64,000 nt of DNA from Mya arenaria. Taxonomy: Eukaryota > Mollusca > Bivalvia > Myida > Myidae. The DNA lies in the NCBI RefSeq assembly GCF_026914265.1, contig NC_069124.1, positions 30,546,883 through 30,610,882 on the forward strand. Direction: 5' to 3'. This document shows positions 11,020 to 23,500 of this stretch, piece after piece. Both the position numbers and the translations under genes were made by a program. The notes under the pieces were generated by a model, which searched no databases, had not been told where the DNA came from, and saw nothing but the letters and a program-made list of their open reading frames with translations. The first letter of the stretch is position 1; each line of letters starts with the position of its first letter.

Positions 11020-12895
11020 GTATTAGCCTGCTCTATGTAGCGATATACTCTTTCAGGTATGTGCATGCTCTCTGCAGTGACATACGCCATCAAGTATTAG
11101 CCTGCCCTCTGCAGAAATATACGCTATCAAGTATGTGCCTGCTCTCTGTAATGTTATACGCTATCAAGTATTAGTCTGCTCTCTGCAGTGACATACGCTA
11201 TCATGTTTTAGCCTTCTCTCTGTAGTGATATACGCTATCAAGTATAAGTCTGCTCTATGTAGTGATATACGCTTTCAGGTATGTGCCTGCTCTCTGTAGT
11301 GATATATGCTATCAAGTATGTGCCTGCTCTCTGTAGTGGCATACGCAATCAAGTATTAGCCTGCTCTCTGCAGAAATATACGCTATCAAGTATGTGTCTG
11401 CTCTCTGTAATGTAATACACTATCAAGTATTAGTCTGCTCTCTGCAGTCTGACATACGCTATCATATTTTAGCCTTCTATCTGTAGTGATATATACTATC
11501 AAGTATAACCTGCTCTCTGTAGTGATATACGCTATCAAGAATAACCTGCTCTCTGTAGTGATATACGCTATCAAGAATTTGCCTGCTTTCTGTAGTGATA
11601 TACGCTATCAGGTATTAGCCTGCTCTCTGTTGTGATATACGCTATCAAGTATTAGCCTGCTCTCTTTAGTGACATACACTTTGAAATATTAGCCTGCTCT
11701 CTGTAGTGATTTACGATATCAAGTATTAGCCTGCTCTCTTTAGTGATATACGCTATCAAGTATAAGCCTGCTCTCTGTAGTGATATACGCTATCAAGTAT
11801 TAACCTGCTATCTTTAGTGATATACGCTTTCAAGTATTAGCCTGCTCTCTGTAGTGATATACGCTATCACGAATAAGCCTGCTCTCTGTAGTGGTATATG
11901 CTATCAAGTATTAGCCTGCTTTCTGTAGTGATATACGCTATCAAGTATTAGCCTGCTCTCTGTAGTGGTATACGCTATCAAGTATTAGCTTGCTCTCTTT
12001 AGTGATATACGCTTTCAAGTATTAGCCTGCTCTCTGTAGTGATATACGCTATCAAGTATAAGCCTGCTCTCTGTATTGATATACGCTATCAAGTATTAGC
12101 CTGCTCTCTGTAGTGATATACGCTATCATGTATTAGCCTGCTCTCTGTAGTGATATACGCTATCAAGTATTAGCCTGCTCTCTGTAGTGATATACGCTAT
12201 CAAGTATTAGCCTGCTCTCTGTAGTGATATACGCTATCAAGTATTAGCCTGCTCTCTGTAGTGATATACGCTATCAAGTATAAGCCTGCTCTCTGTAGTG
12301 ATATACGCTATCAATAATTTGCCTGCTTTCTGTAGTGATATACGCTATCAGGTATTAGCCTGCTCTCTGTTGTGATATACGCTATCAAGTATTAGTCTGC
12401 TCTCTTTAGTGACATACACTTTGAAATATTAGCCTGCTCTCTGTAGTGATTTACGATATCAAGTATTAGCCTGCTCTCTTTAGTGATATACGCTATCAAG
12501 TATAAGCCTGCTCTCTGTAGTGATATACGCTATCAAGTATTAACATGCTATCTTTAGTGATATACGCTTTCAAGTATTAGCCTGCTCTCAGTAGTGATAT
12601 ACGCTATCACGAATAAGCCTGCTCTCTGTAGTGGTATATGCTATCAAGTATTAGCCTGCTTTCTGTAGTGATATACGCTATCAAGTATTAGCCTGCTCTC
12701 TGTAGTGGTATACGCTATCAAGTATTAGCTTGCTCTCTTTAGTGATATACGCTATCAAGTATTAGCCTGCTCTCTGTAGTGATATACGCTATCAAGTATT
12801 AGCCTGCTCTCTGTAGTGATATACGCTATCAAGTATAAGCCTGCTCTCTGTAGTGATATACGCTATCAAGTATAAGCCTGCTCTCTGTAGTGATA
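11020..12895. repeat. Minisatellite array, 37-bp unit with 740-bp higher-order repeat
   Basis: About 50 copies of a 37-bp unit: GCCTGCTCTCTGTAGTGATA then TACGCTATCAAGTATTA. The first 500 bases are more divergent. A run of distinctive variants (CTGCTTTCTGTAG, GTTGTGATATACG, TTTAGTGACATACACTTTGA, GATTTACGATATC) is repeated in the same order exactly 740 bp on (11581 to 12321; 11641 to 12381), that is 20 units. The array ends abruptly at about 12895. Confidence 0.95.
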
Positions 12896-13000
12896 TGTGG
12901 TATAGTTTTCTGTCTCACTTTTATTATATTTTTACTTCGCACCAATGTTTAACACCACCTATGACATCAGGGTCGGTTGGCTAAATTCCAAAGCCACAAA
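12896..13000. other. Right edge of composite satellite
   Basis: The 37-bp periodicity stops at GTAGTGATAT (about 12895) and unrelated AT-rich DNA follows. No target-site duplication was recognised at this edge. Confidence 0.5.
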
Positions 13001-13039
13001 GTACTATTTTAGTCGGATTGTTACTTTGCTGTTCAAAAT

Positions 13040-13740
13040 TAAACTTTGTTTAAATTTTCTTTAGGGTTATAGAGCTTGTAAAAGTAAAATGAACTCGAAA
13101 ATAGATAGAAATAATGTATGTCATTGATCTTGTAAAGCTTACGTCATAACTTAATTTTCTTGGTCGGTATTTTTAAAACATCTTAAGTTGATTCCTAACT
13201 TAATCCATTAAAAAAAAAAAATTATCTGATTTACCATATGTTATAATTTATCAAGATATCTGAAATACTTTTATTGATTATATTTCAAAATATATACGGC
13301 ATGTTAAAAAAACTCTTATACCGTTGCTTGAATTTGACTATGCACATTTAGGAATTCGTCATATCTTAACCTAAGAAGGTAGCTTATTTTTTTCATAGTC
13401 AAAAGAAAAAAACAGTTATGTTAGAAAAAGTGAATGTATATCCAATAACATCTAATGAGATTCTTAACTTAGGAAAATATTTCAGTCAGGAAATGACTTA
13501 AGTTGTTTTATGAATACCGAATATTCCTAAAGCATCTTATTAAGTCATTTCTTAACCAAATGGAATTTCATAGTCAAATTAAAACGCGAAAGTGTTTTTT
13601 TTTTCAATTATATCAATGAAAGTGATGTACTTAGGAAATTCTTTTTTTTATTATTATTTCATATGACTAAAGAGATTATAAAATAAGGAAGGTGACTTCA
13701 GTTAGGAAATGGCCGAAGAAGTTTTATGAATATGATAAGA
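13040..13740. mobile_element. Possible MITE with diverged inverted arms
   Basis: Words around GTCATAACTTAATTTTCTTG, ACATCTTAAGTTGATTCCTA and CAGGAAATGACTTAAGTTGT recur in both orientations (13140-13200, 13480-13560, 13690-13730). Similar words (ACTTAACTTAAGACATTTAG, GGAAATGACATAAGACGTTT) occur at 19515-19565. The exact ends could not be set. Confidence 0.4.
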
Positions 13741-15960
13741 TATATAATTAAAAGGTCACACATTACGTTTATGATTGTGAAAACAAAGGCAATGATACCT
13801 TTGATGAAACCAATAATTAGTTAGTGTTAAAATGCCGGCTTTGATTTTAATTAATTGAAAGTATCGATTTGTAAATGAAAGGAAATCCGCAATATTACTA
13901 ATTATATGACAATAGAAAACAACTAGTACTAATTAGAAAATTGCCGGTAAGGTGTCCTTTGAAGTTATTGTGATGACTTCTTTAATTTTTTTCCAATTAT
14001 CTTTTAATACAAAATGGTGTGAAAGAGGAACCCATCTGCTAATTGTTTAATGGATTAATTACATCTCCGATTTCTTCATGTAAAGAAACGTCTTTTCAGG
14101 GAGAAAACGTGTGACTTTCGCTGGTACAACAATATTGGAGCCGCGGGCAAAACTGCATCTTCCATGTCACTTTTCAGCGTTTTTGTTAACAAGATAAAAT
14201 CTAATACATTTCACATTCACGTGGAGAATTTCAACCATCTTTCCGCCTTTCAAAATAATTAGGTTACGAAGAGTTGACGAAATACAAATTTGAAGACAAT
14301 AAAAACGGGATGGCAGAATTGAACGAGGTTACGTAACTTTGACACGATTTACGTCCCCTGTCAAAACACAGACACATACCAAAACATGTCAAATCGAGAA
14401 AAAGACCAATAAAACTAATAAAATTAATTTTATTACAGTTTGTGAAATTAAAAGATTGGTGAAATGTTTATTATATATGTCTTCTTATCAGATTTCTGAG
14501 GTGTTTTTCGATTATTTTTGGCGAAAGGAAAATCATCGTTTCGAACATTTGCATAATATTTTAAGCACTAGAGGAGCAAATAATATTTTCAGCTTATTTT
14601 GGTAACTTAAAAGGTGCATTTCGCCCTAATCAATCTTGATCCAACACGGTGGCGAGATTAATAAGCTTGCGCCCCCCCCCCCCCCTCAAAATTTAGCGCA
14701 AGTCCCAAAATAACAAAGACCATATAATGAACATTCCTAACATAGACTTAACATGCTGTGTGCTTGCTTTAAGTGAGAGCATATTTCTAAAACTATACCT
14801 AGTACTATTGCACTCTAGGTGCTAGTAATAAACCTAATCATTAATTATAAAATAAAAACAATATTTCAGATTGTTCTTCTATAGTTCTGGCAAATCTAAA
14901 TTAGATCTCCGCTAGATCGCTCGCTTTAAGTAAATATTTACCTTTCATTTATAAGATTTAAAAAGATGGTTTCCAGATAAAACAAATGTTGTTTTTGTTA
15001 CTGATCGGACTATGATTATCTATGCACTAATTATACTGTTGTTTTATCTGCGATTGACTATACATGTTATTGGAGATTGTTTTCTGTAACAGTGATCTGA
15101 TCTGATTATGTTGATATATTTTTTTAGTTTTAGTAATTATAATTAAAGTTATATCGTTAATACTGAACTATTAAGAGGTTGAATTGATTGTAAAGCCGAA
15201 GTATTCGGATGGAACGCACGGAGTTTCATTAAAATTCTAAGCATCTATTGTTTGCACCATTAAAAAATGCTTTTCTAAGGCACAGCAAAAAGTAACGTAC
15301 AGGCGCGTAGCTGAATCGTTTACGCGACTGAATCCACATGATTCCGACAAAAACATTAGCCAAAGTTGCAGTATGCGCACATGACTAGATGAGCCTAAAA
15401 CTGTCCATTCTTCACTATTAAATATGCACCAGATTGCATCATGGTTTTCAAAATTTTCCGAGGGGGCATGTCCCGACCCCCCCCAGCACATTTATGAATC
15501 CACATGAATAGACGGCTAGCTACGTCCCTGACGTTCAATTGTTTTATTTCTTAATAGTGCAATTGCGACTTTGTTGTCCAATTATGTACTGCCGGCGGCG
15601 GAACTGGGTTGCAGACATCTACATGTATCTTGGCTCGAATCCCGCCGACGGCATAGATAACATCTGACGAACACGACATCAGAACGCGGTATTGTCTGCT
15701 TGACAATGAAATCTAGACATCTAATTTTCACGGTGTTTTCAGATTATGTCCAAGACAAGAAATTCAACTTTAAGTTTTGAACTTAGTTCGTTAAAAAACC
15801 TAAATGTTTCAGTTGAAATATGATCATTTAAAAATCAACAACAATATGATATTATTGCAGCATATTATATACGTATATATGGCTTCACATGATACATGTA
15901 CACAGTTCATTTAATGAAATGTTTACTATGATATTGTTGAAATTTAGCTCGAAAAACGAG
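13740..15960. other. Intergenic, no gene seen
   Basis: AT-rich DNA with a C-run at 14672-14686. The open frames at 14339-14605 (+) and 15237-15491 (-) have no recognisable domain, no supported splice partners and AT-driven composition, so they are not called as genes. Confidence 0.5.
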
Positions 15961-16525
15961 AAGTGTACCCATCCCGCTGAAACAAGACATGAAATAGAAC
16001 ACAGCACTTGATTTGACGTTCACAAAGAAATCACAAAGTCATTGCCCGCTGCAACTCGACATAGAACAGAACACAGAACTTCATTTGACGTTCACAAAGA
16101 AATCACAAAGTCATTGCCCGCTGCAACTCGACATAGAACAGAACACAGAACTTCATTTGACGTTCACAAAGAAATCACAAAGTCATTGCCCGCTGCATCT
16201 TGGCATAGAACAGAACACAGAACTTCATTTGACGTTCAAAAACAAATCACAAAGTCATTGCAACTCGACAAAACACAGAATACAGAACTTGATTTGACGT
16301 GCATTAAATATCACTTGATCATTGCACTCTGCAATTTTACATATAACAGAACACAGAACATAATTAGACGTGCAATAAAAATCGCAAAGGCATTGCCCGC
16401 TGCAACTCTACATATAACAGAACGCAATAGTTGATTCGACGTGCAACAACAAATTACAAAGCCATTGCCAGCTGCAACTTGACATAGAACAGAACACAGA
16501 TCTTAATTTTTACGTGAAACAGCAA
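15960..16525. repeat. Tandem array, 72-bp unit, about 7 copies
   Basis: Three near-identical units (from about 16011, 16083 and 16155) contain TTTGACGTTCACAAAGAAAT, CACAAAGTCATTGCCCGCTG and ACATAGAACAGAACACAGAA. Units on both sides are decayed and of variable length. Because 72 is a multiple of 3, the array stays open in two frames (94 and 130 codons), which is a repeat effect and not evidence of a gene. Confidence 0.92.
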
Positions 16526-19250
16526 ATAAATAGTTAGACAATATTTGTATGGTACTTAAGCACTATGTCAGATGCATGTAGACATTTTAAGACCAATTTA
16601 GAATACTAAACCTTTTTAGATATCTAGGTAGAGATTTCCACTTATAGCTTACAGCTGTCTGTACATCCACTTCGTATTCAAACTGGAAAATACGATAGAA
16701 ATAACATAGTTAGAAAAAATAACATAGTTAGACACCAAAGATAGTGTCTTTGATGCAATACCATTGATGTGGAAGATGAATGGCACTGTGTTTGTGTTTG
16801 GCCTTTTAACAAGAATAACATACATATAAAGGAATTCTCTTATTTCAGGCCATCTGTGTTAAAATATTTCCAAATGTTACAATAAAAAACCCATATCTGT
16901 TTGTTAAGGATTATCTTAAGAAAAATATTATTAATGTTAGAACGCAATTGTGTTCAAGTTGTGTAACCTTTGATTAAATTATCATTATCTATGAACACTT
17001 TGATGTACCGCATAAAATTGTAATGTTTTTAAATATACATCGTCGTTTTTGTCTGTGTTTTTTCATACGCATTGACGTAATTGAACATTTGTGCTATTGA
17101 AGATGAACATGGTTCAAGCAATAATTTGTTATCTTTCTATTTGAATTCAGTCAGGGTCATGATAATTCAAAATAGGGGTGGCAGGGGTCATATAGCACAA
17201 TAGGATTAACAGTGTTTTGGCAATATACCAGTCTGGTGACTGTTTTAATTTTAATAATTAAATAGGCCAGATGTGATTAACGCGTTTCCCATATGCCAAG
17301 TGTTATGTTGGTCGGTAACAGAATGTTTAAGTAATCGTTATGTCCAAATGAAGTTCCCTTCATCGACCCATAGTCTAAGATTCAATATTTATATATATTA
17401 TATTAACTTTTCTAGCGATTTAAAAATACACTGTAATATCAAATGCTATATTCCCAATTCAGTCAATATGGTCGAAGGTGGCGTCTACTTCACCTATGGT
17501 ATCAAATAATTTTGGTTAGGTTTGACATATATTGACCAAACTAAGTATGTAGGAAAAGTTTATGGAGGCCTTACATTTGATTGCATGAGATGCCCCGCCG
17601 TTGGAGCTCTGTGTTCGAGCCCCACTCACCTTACTTTGGGCTTTTTTGAGTAGTTTGAAATAATATATTTTTATGATAAATTATATATTTTTTAATTATA
17701 AAATAAATAATTTCAATGGAGATAACGTTCGGGAACAAAAAGAAGTAGTACGATATCATGTATATATATAGACACGGGCCGATAAACTAATACATATTTT
17801 AGGTCCGTGATATACGTAGGCGATACCATCTTTTTCTGAGGTGTCTGTAATCAGAACTTCATACCGGCCTTATTCAAACAAAAAGTCCGAATATGGACAT
17901 CTTAGATATATGTATGATACCCGAAGTGTTTGCTAATTGACCGATGTTTACATAGATTTGAATTTTATTGCGAGATATGTATCAAACCCGAAACCTTCTT
18001 TGTTGCATCTGATATTATCATATCCACTGATACAGGTGGATTCTAATTTCTGAAGCCCGAGGGTCCCACTTTGGGGTGTCCAACATCTGAACAATCTTGT
18101 AATAAGGGGCAATAAAACACAAGTAGGGGGAACTACCGTGTATATTAGACCTATACGTACATTATCTTGCCCAATTAAAATGATTTATTACCAGATAAAT
18201 TGACTGTTACGAAATCATGCACTTTATCTAATAGTGGTTTTATTGTTTCTTACATTTCTAGAGATAGTGCTTTATGACACACGCGAGTCTTAATTGGACA
18301 CAATAATTTCTCTCAGTAGTTTAGAGATTTAGATAGGCCTAGAAAACTATGACAAATATTTCCTTTTTCTACACAAAATATTAATGCTCGTTGGTTTGAG
18401 AATCAAATATTTTAATGGGTTTACCACTCAGTCCCGTGGTTTTATGTATGTGTGAGGGTCGGTGAGGAGGGATGGGGTGTGTCGGTATGGGGGTGGGGGG
18501 GGGGGGTAAGGGGGGGAGAGAGGTCGCTGGGGGACTTTAAGTAAGAACAAAGAAATTGTATTTTTCTTTCAATTTCCCCATTTCATTTTTTTTTTGAACA
18601 CCCACAATGGCTGCAAATCTGCGTCCACTGGTATTTCCCCGAAACAAGTCAATAAACTAAACGAGTTTTGGAAAATGAAGCGGTCAAGCTATATAGCCAT
18701 AATCTAAGTAGATGTTTATACATTGTTGAACAGGTGTATTGCAATAAGATGATACCTATATTGTGAGAAATGACACTAATACCACCATATATGCATAAAC
18801 TATCACAACATGCACGCCGGTAAATCAATTGCCGTGTCATCGCCGTCAAATACGCGTAAAATCAACCACCTTACGTTACTCTGTAGCAATAGAGATTCTG
18901 ACGTGAACAGCGCCAAGGGCCAAAGTTTGAGAAAACAGAATGATCTAATACACTTCATTGTTTTAACCAAGAGTGATAGTTATTGGCCTTAATTTTGAAG
19001 TCGATATTAGTATTGTTCAGGATAGATTTAATGGAAATCTTGGAATTTTGACAACTGAGGGTGCTTGTCGAACGTTTTTTGTCATCAGTATCGACCACTG
19101 TCACTGTGGGCCTCGATAACCATTTATTTAAACATAAAAATGTAGGCTGATATCAAAAAAATAATTAACAAACATTAGTCATTCATATTTTTATGAAATG
19201 ATGACTGTCACCAAGAAGTTAAAATATTATATGACTACATTTACATATTT
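16526..19250. other. Intergenic, no gene seen
   Basis: AT-rich sequence upstream of the Wnt gene. A G-rich low-complexity stretch lies at 18478-18530. At 17600-17625 there is a tRNA B-box-like word (GTGTTCGAGCCCC), perhaps a decayed SINE. Nothing else could be supported. Confidence 0.5.
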
Positions 19251-19263
19251 TATTTTTTGGATT

Positions 19264-19320
19264 CATCGTCGTCGTCGTCGTCGCCGCCGCCCCCCCCCCC
19301 ACCACAACCACCACCACCAT

Positions 19321-19370
<50 letters not shown>

Positions 19371-19392
19371 CCACCACCTCCAACACCACCAT
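19264..19392. repeat. Trinucleotide repeat (CGT / CAC / CAT)
   Basis: A run of GTC triplets passes into a C-run, then CCA and finally CAT triplets. The open frames across it encode poly-His on + and poly-Asp on -, both artefacts. It sits about 1.1 kb before the Wnt start codon. Confidence 0.95.
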
Positions 19393-19930
19393 AGCAAAGT
19401 GTTTTTAACATTAACAGATGTATATATGTATTCAATAAAAAAGTAAAAAAAGAGCTTTTTCAGTAGGACTAATAGTGGTCCCAGATATTATTAAGTTATT
19501 ACAGAATATGTGACTTGATATGACTTAACTTAAGACATTTAGTAAGGAAATGACATAAGACGTTTTATGATTATTATTTCCCATGTGTCTGAGATATGTC
19601 ATATTTTGACTATTAAAATGTATTTTTTTGTTATCATTAGTCATTCTTATTTGAATAACTGTCCGTCTTGTGCAAACAAAATAAACATCTGATCCTAAAT
19701 AGTTCTACTAATTCAATTAAGTATTTTGGCACTGTACAATTTATATGGTATTGGGGAATTTTATAGACAATTTATAAAGTCTTTGTTCTCTTGTTGTTTT
19801 AACCTCGGCCAGTTGTTTTTAAAAATTACTTTTAATTTTAATAATTTATTCGAGCATAAAATATCGCATTAATATTTAACGACGTTAAACAATATCCGAA
19901 AAGAAAATAGCCCATAGGCTGGCCTTTTTT

Positions 19931-20000
19931 CACGCTTCGATTTCCACTGACCAATCGGAAATCGCCGTCACGCCTGACGAAGCGCTCTGAGCAATACCGG
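19931..20000. promoter_or_regulatory. Possible Wnt promoter region: CCAAT box in a hairpin
   Basis: A locally GC-richer stretch about 550-600 bp before the Wnt ATG holds GACCAATCGG (CCAAT at 19951-19955) in the loop of an inverted repeat, CGATTTCC (19938-19945) and GGAAATCG (19957-19964). A CCAAT box is typical of animal promoters. No TATA box is clear and the transcription start is not known, so this is an inference from position and composition. Confidence 0.3.
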
Positions 20001-20533
20001 TCGCTATATTGTACCAAGTTTTTCGGCTACTGACATTATACCTTTAACTATTCGTAGAGCAGTTCTGTGACTTTGCTGTATTTGTTGGAATATTATTCAA
20101 GTATTCACTGTGTCTACTGGATTATATTATACTAACAAGATTTGTCACCCTGCGTGGCTGTGAACGTGTTTAAAGATATTGAGAATTGATATCTCTGTGT
20201 TTTGGACCTTTGACAATATCCTTTTCGCATGAGGATTAATAACATAGCCAGTGTTATAGATAGACTATAGATTTAGTGATAGGTTTAAGAAAACCTCATT
20301 AGCGGGCATAAAGAATTCTATTGTATTAACTTATAGAAAGAAGACACTACTTTGTTATCATTTATATAGAAATAGCTGAAGTGCTTGATACTTAAGAAAA
20401 CCACTGACCTATTGACATTGCAGTTTAAGGTGCACGGGAAAAATTGATTGAAAAATTCCTAAACTTAAGAAGTGTTCATTCATAAAAACAGAATTTCGTT
20501 ATTTAAGAACTTTACTTGTGACAGTTAAGCGCG

Positions 20534-23500
20534 ATGGATCGTCTTATCGTGCTCGTGTGTTGTGTGGTTACGTGTTTTGTGCCGGTTACCCGTGCTTCAT
20601 GGTGGTAAGTTATTATTTTGTTTATTATAAATAATCATTTAGTATATATTACATAACTTCATTGTAATTCATGCATTTATATTTTAATTTTAAGTTGTTT
20701 TATATGATTGTCATAAAACTTAATACGTTAAAAGCAGGACTGGTGTTTATAAATCATATTAAGTCGATTTCCTAAGTGTTTATTGTCAATTTAAAAGATA
20801 TTTATACGCGCGGGCGTGATTTTAATTTAAGTGTGTATTTTCAATAACATCAATGAAGTATTTCAGCTATAAATAGTAAGTTGTATCATTTGATCAGGGA
20901 GATACATTACTTAAAAAATTGACTGAAATTTGGAAATGACTTGATATGTTTTATGAATGCAGGCCCTTATTTATTAAATTATACCTGACGCTGATTTTAT
21001 CATAGTTGATTTAAGAAATGATAAATCTCTATTTATTTTGAAAATGTATTTTTTTTTTGATAATTGGTAGCTAGACTGCGCTATGCTCACGGACTCTTTA
21101 CGCCCAGGATATTTCGTTATAAACAACTATTGTCAAACCATTATTTTCATAATTAATAATCATTTGATACTTAACATCAAAGAAACTTTTGGGGTAAATC
21201 GTAGTCACTTGTTAATTCGTTCCAAATGGAGTATTTGTAACACCATTCTGATTGAAGGTGGAAAACATGTTGGCAGTTTGTACAATGCTAATTAAATTAG
21301 GAAATGCAAGGAACCGCATGTTACTTTACACCTTTGCCACAAATATTTGGCCAAAGATTTTTTCACGTAATAAAATATTCATTACTCCTCAAAAACAACA
21401 TGTGTGTTGTAATTTAGAGATACGGCTGAAAGAATGTTCTTTGTCTGTCCCATCAAGCCGAACTTAAACATAAATTAAATTATGAATTTGATAGCCTTAA
21501 AATGTCTGAGAAATTTTAAGCGATCTTAAGAGCATACAGTTTCTGCAGTAACATTTTGACCTTTATCAAAAAAACACCAATACATGTGCTTTGTTACAAG
21601 CTTGAATATTAACAGACATTTTAGCTGGAGATAGCCTGGACCATTATGAGACTATAACTGTCTACGCTTTATCAAGAAACACGCGGTTATTTCACATATA
21701 ATTAAGACTTTTATGAATTTCTTCGAATATTGCAATTATAGATATAAATGCCAAAACTTTAACCAAACATTTATTGCCTTGTGACATGTCATTAAATAAT
21801 TAAAGCTTCTATCATAATTATGTATCATGAGATTTTTTTTAAACCTTTACTTAAGGGACTTTTATTATTTTTGTAGAGGCCGATTTAATTTTAATTATTT
21901 CTGTGTAATGTGAAAAATAATTTGTATTTTGAAGTTTAAATAAAAGATTCATTGTTAATAATTATTTAAAACTTTGGCACTAGGTATTTTCTCACAAGAG
22001 TGTCCCTTTAAGCCATTAAAACATTTTAGAATTTTCCGTGAGAACGGACACACGTCAGTACGAAGTCCCTATAGAAGTCTTAAGACAGTTCATACCCACC
22101 TATCAGACATTGACGTTAATCCTTTGTCCTTTAATCCACCGGCCTTTGGCTTAACAGCTTCGTGAAAGATCCTTTTAGCAATGTATGGAGCTGTCTCCTG
22201 GTATTATACTTAAATCTAAAGGGTTCCTTTATTTTCACAATCAGGCCTCTGATAAGTTAATACAACTAGGATTAGTAGGGAGTTGCGATATTTGGCGACT
22301 TATTTAGCGTAATGGTGCAAAATTTAGTTCCCTGAAGAATCACAAAGGTAGTGAAACTTATACAGTTTGTTTTGGTTGATTAGTGCTGATACGAGTTTCA
22401 TCTCAAAGAAATGATCCAATGTTTCCGAAACAGGCGTGTATATTAGCGAGATATAGCGATATATTGACCTCTCAGTGGTCCTTTGTCGGAAATAATATAG
22501 CTAGACGAGGCTACTATATCTCGGACTTTGTTTGAAGAAGAGCCTTTACATTGCCAATTATTACTAACTTGTATTTGTTTAGGGAAGCGGTCATTCTCAG
22601 CAACTGTTACATTGCTATAAAGGAATTTTCAAACTGACTTCATCTCAAGTTTAGTATCTTCCAATACTTAAGTAAGATTTAGAAAATACGACTCCGTCAA
22701 GGTTAAGTAAGATATAACTGATGTAAAAATACAACTTTTCTCAATACGGGCATTAAAATATGCTGGTTTTTGTTTTTACATGTAGCTTTCAAATTGTCGA
22801 ATCCTGCGCATGAAATAGTGTTTTAATCTTAAACCCACCGTATACCACGTACCGGATACCAACGTCTAACTCATTACGTAACGCTACGTTTCATTCGATG
22901 ATGGGTACTCGCGGGTTTTCGACAGTTCTGGGCAAGTATCTATAGTTTAATAACCGCAAAAAATGTTACTGTTTTAACATATGTTCTTTTAAACGTTTTT
23001 TTAAGTTTGATCGGCCGCACTTCAGAACTCGACTCATACCACGTACTCATATTATTACCGCCCACTTGAAGCATAAAAGAACCTATTTTGACAATGAATT
23101 ACGCTCGGAGTTCCAGCGCCGTCCTCTGTGAAGTGTTTTAAGTAAATTTCCTCAAACTTCGTGTTTCTTGTCCTTTATATCCCGACAACTTCAAAGCGAA
23201 ATGCAAATTGAAAAACAAATAAATATTATTATAGGGTATTCAGCCAATATTTGTTTTGATAAAAGTTAATAATATCGTATTGCACGAATGAAGAGTTGGT
23301 TATTATAAATGTGTGGATTTTTTTGTTAGGGTTTTCTCGTGCATTTTTATTATGCTAAATCACTCAGCCATTCTATACGTTTATTTTTGTATCTTACGTC
23401 TAAATAGATTACAATTAGTAAATCAGCAAATTATTTTTTAAAATAAGAAATACATCGTTCGCTGTTTTTGATGTGCGTTCGTGTTGCAGAAAATAGATTA

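Noticed and set aside
8325..12895. CRISPR-like array
   Set aside because: Units are contiguous with no unique spacers, and the genome is clearly animal; this is a minisatellite.
19198..19446. Histidine-rich and aspartate-rich open frames
   Set aside because: Direct translation of the CAT/CAC triplet run on the two strands.
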